The notes under the pieces were generated by a model, which was not told the origin of the DNA, did no database searches, and saw nothing but the letters and a program-made list of their open reading frames with translations. This document shows, one piece after another, positions 6,559-8,174 of a stretch of DNA of 8,174 nt (its first letter is position 1; the number at the start of each line of letters is the position of its first letter). Both the position numbers and the translations under genes were made by a program. The stretch is from assembly GCA_916720015.1 (NCBI GenBank), contig CAKAPZ010000041.1, positions 1 through 8,174 of the forward strand, in the 5' to 3' direction. Source of the DNA: an uncultured Atopobium sp. (lineage in GTDB: Bacteria; Actinomycetota; Coriobacteriia; Coriobacteriales; Atopobiaceae).

Positions 6559-7866
6559 ATGAAAGATGCTAAGTCGACCTCTCGAAAGGTAGTATTAGCA
6601 GCCTTCCTTGCTTGCTTCTGTTTATTTGGTTTCCGCTCGACCTTTTCAATTCTTCAGGTCCCTATGGGAAAAGACCTAGGATGGACTGGATCTCAGTTGT
6701 CTATGGGATACTCTCTTATGATGATGGTTTATGCGGTAACTGCCTTTTTTGCAGGCAAGATTGTTGATAAAAGTGGCTGCCGTCCTGTTTATTTTGCCGG
6801 AGCCGTGTTTTGTTGCCTTGGAATGGTGGCCACTTCGTTTATTAATGACATTTATATTTATTTCTTTACTTATGGCGTGTTTGCTGGAATTGGTACAGGC
6901 ATGTTGTGGGTATCTTCGACAACATCATGTCGTAAATGGTTTATAGGTGATCGATACTCAACCGCATGGGGAATTGCCTTCGCCGGCGCTCCTATCTCAC
7001 AAGTATTACTAACCTTATTCATGAAGCCATTCCTTGCTCAAAACGCATCAGCTTGGCGTACTGTTATGTTGATTATGGGCTTTGTATTTTTGGCGCTGCT
7101 TTCAGTTTCAGCGCTTGTAGCTCAGCGTAATCCAGGTGATCTTGGATTGGAGCCATTTGGCCAACTCCCACAAAAGAAGGAAAGAAAGGCTCATGACTTC
7201 ACAGTTGCAGAGGCATTTCGTACCAGAGCGATGTGGTGTGATATTTTAGCCTTCCTTTTTGCCATGCTTGGAGAATTCCTGATTTGGTCCCAAATTGTTA
7301 AGTACTGGACCGTAAATCTGAGCATGGATTTAGGAACTGCCTCCAATATGTATATCATTATTGGAGTATGTGGAATATTTACCATGCCTCTACTAGGTAA
7401 GGTTGCCGATCGACTTGTTAAGTCAAAGGGAAATGAGCCGGAGGCAAGACGACTTGTTCTTATTGCCGGGCCAATTGTAGGCGCAATTGGTTGTGTTCTT
7501 CTCTTGATGATGAAGGCGGATCAATTATGGCTGGGCGCAATTTGCTGTGTTCTATTTGCTTGTTACTGGGCAGTTGAGCCAGGTGGTTGTGCTGGCTATG
7601 CTGGCGCAGTTTTTGGAAATAAATATTTCGGCAAAGTTTGGGGATTTGCAACGCTAATTGTAATGTTTGTAGGTCCAGCAACTGGATCTTTTATGGGCGG
7701 TTTTTTGGCCGATATGACAGGCAACTACACCGCGTCAGTAATCTTTGCTCTTTGCGGATTTATCCTTTCTGCAGTCATGGCCCTACTACTTCCGAAGGAA
7801 GTTAAAGCTCCCGTTGTAAGCGAAGAGGCTCAACTTGAGTTTTATAAAGCATCGGTAGCGATTTAG
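6559..7866 (+). CDS. Major facilitator superfamily transporter, oxalate/formate antiporter-like
   Basis: A 435-residue inner-membrane transporter with about 12 hydrophobic segments in two halves. The MFS loop 2-3 motif is GKIVDKSGCRP (66-76), and GKVADRL (280-286) is its counterpart in the second half. The central loop (about 190-215) starts RNPGDLGLEPFG, a feature often seen in monocarboxylate and oxalate/formate antiporter-type members. No signal peptide is needed; the N-terminus is short and basic. GGGGG at 6548-6552 precedes the ATG. It follows hpdC with only a hairpin between and ends at a strong terminator, so it is probably the last gene of the hpdB operon. Uptake of 4-hydroxyphenylacetate or a related arylacetate, or exchange for a product, is inferred from context. 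MFS genes also neighbour the indoleacetate decarboxylase of Olsenella, as I recall. Confidence 0.88.
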   Translation: MKDAKSTSRKVVLAAFLACFCLFGFRSTFSILQVPMGKDLGWTGSQLSMGYSLMMMVYAVTAFFAGKIVDKSGCRPVYFAGAVFCCLGMVATSFINDIYIYFFTYGVFAGIGTGMLWVSSTTSCRKWFIGDRYSTAWGIAFAGAPISQVLLTLFMKPFLAQNASAWRTVMLIMGFVFLALLSVSALVAQRNPGDLGLEPFGQLPQKKERKAHDFTVAEAFRTRAMWCDILAFLFAMLGEFLIWSQIVKYWTVNLSMDLGTASNMYIIIGVCGIFTMPLLGKVADRLVKSKGNEPEARRLVLIAGPIVGAIGCVLLLMMKADQLWLGAICCVLFACYWAVEPGGCAGYAGAVFGNKYFGKVWGFATLIVMFVGPATGSFMGGFLADMTGNYTASVIFALCGFILSAVMALLLPKEVKAPVVSEEAQLEFYKASVAI

Positions 7867-7888
7867 GGTTAAGTTAGACCCCTTCCCG

Positions 7889-7930
7889 CACGCGCAAGAG
7901 ATAAATAATTTCTTGCGCGTGTTTGTTTTT
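7889..7930 (+). terminator. Rho-independent terminator after the transporter gene
   Basis: CACGCGCAAGA (7889-7899) pairs perfectly with TCTTGCGCGTG (7911-7921), and up to three weaker pairs can extend it inward. It is followed by TTTGTTTTT (7922-7930). It lies 22 bases after the stop codon and closes the hpdB operon. Confidence 0.92.
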
Positions 7931-8174
7931 ATTGATTGGGCCTGAATATAAATAACTAAAAGAAACTACTTAAGTAAGCATATCAAGACACATTTCTCTT
8001 GCTGTATAAATACTTACTGAGAAAAGCGACATAACAGCAGTTTATTAGTGTTATAGTTGAGTAGAACAATAACGGCAGCTAACACGAAATGTGTCAGTAA
8101 TGTGAGATTTTGAGCATAGGTCAATTATTTGATTTTGTAATCGTGACTATGCATTCATTTAGTGCTAGTATCGC
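7931..8174. other. Non-coding tail rich in inverted repeats; no gene seen
   Basis: This AT-rich stretch of 244 bases has no supported coding region, tRNA or rRNA. It contains a 10-base palindrome TACTTAAGTA (7967-7976), the long-range repeat pair 7987-7996/8086-8095, ATAAC/GTTAT/ATAAC alternations (8031-8035, 8050-8054, 8069-8073), and GCATAGgTC/GACTATGC (8114-8122/8145-8152). It most likely includes the promoter or leader of a gene beyond the window. Confidence 0.5.
7987..8095. repeat. Long-range inverted repeat, possible structured RNA or small element
   Basis: GACACATTTC (7987-7996) is the exact reverse complement of GAAATGTGTC (8086-8095). Inside, after 4 and 6 unpaired bases, GCTG (8001-8004) matches CAGC (8076-8079), continuing the same stem. 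The enclosed sequence contains further short complementary stretches, and TTACTGA (8014-8020) can alternatively pair with TCAGTAA (8094-8100), which overlaps the end of the right arm. This could be a folded leader or small RNA, or the ends of a tiny mobile remnant; no target duplication is visible at the flanks. Confidence 0.4.

Noticed and set aside
1..8174. CRISPR array, tRNA, rRNA or insertion sequence
   Set aside because: No regularly spaced identical repeats, no cloverleaf-like sequence and no transposase-like reading frame were found on either strand.

Overview
The window carries a locus for tyrosine-derived aromatic acid fermentation, placed between the 3' end of upp (uracil phosphoribosyltransferase) and an unassigned non-coding tail. 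The core is a glycyl radical enzyme that best fits 4-hydroxyphenylacetate decarboxylase (HPAD), which converts 4-hydroxyphenylacetate to p-cresol and CO2. Its small iron-sulfur subunit, its radical SAM activating enzyme, a major facilitator transporter and two regulatory proteins surround it. An oxygen-sensitive glycyl radical enzyme points to a strict anaerobe. The AT-leaning sequence and the known p-cresol and skatole producers of the Atopobium/Olsenella group suggest a low-GC member of the Coriobacteriia (Atopobium, Lancefieldella or Fannyhessea type). That placement is inference; an anaerobic Firmicute is not excluded.

Layout. 1-218: end of upp (+), then a strong hairpin terminator (246-286). 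287-491: AT-rich promoter region. 492-1238 (+): LuxR-type regulator with a PocR-like sensor domain. 1258-2172 (+): a receiver-like protein that has lost its phosphorylation residues, probably cotranscribed with the regulator. 2173-3165 (-): the activating enzyme (hpdA-like), which meets the preceding gene tail to tail with no spare base. 3166-3437: divergent regulatory region with repeated TAGGA boxes. 3438-6167 (+): decarboxylase large subunit (hpdB-like). 6194-6469 (+): small subunit (hpdC-like). 6494-6536: intercistronic hairpin. 6559-7866 (+): MFS transporter. 7889-7930: terminator. 7931-8174: non-coding, rich in inverted repeats.

How the parts could work together (inference): the transporter brings in the arylacetate or exports the product. 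The PocR domain senses a small aromatic or organic ligand and, possibly modulated by the phosphorylation-dead receiver protein, controls the divergent hpdA/hpdB promoters. HpdA uses S-adenosylmethionine to install the glycyl radical on HpdB, and HpdB works with HpdC as the decarboxylase.

Three points stand out. The activase gene is divergent rather than following hpdB and hpdC. The small subunit appears to lack most ligands of its N-terminal iron-sulfur cluster. A dedicated two-gene regulatory module sits next to the enzyme genes.
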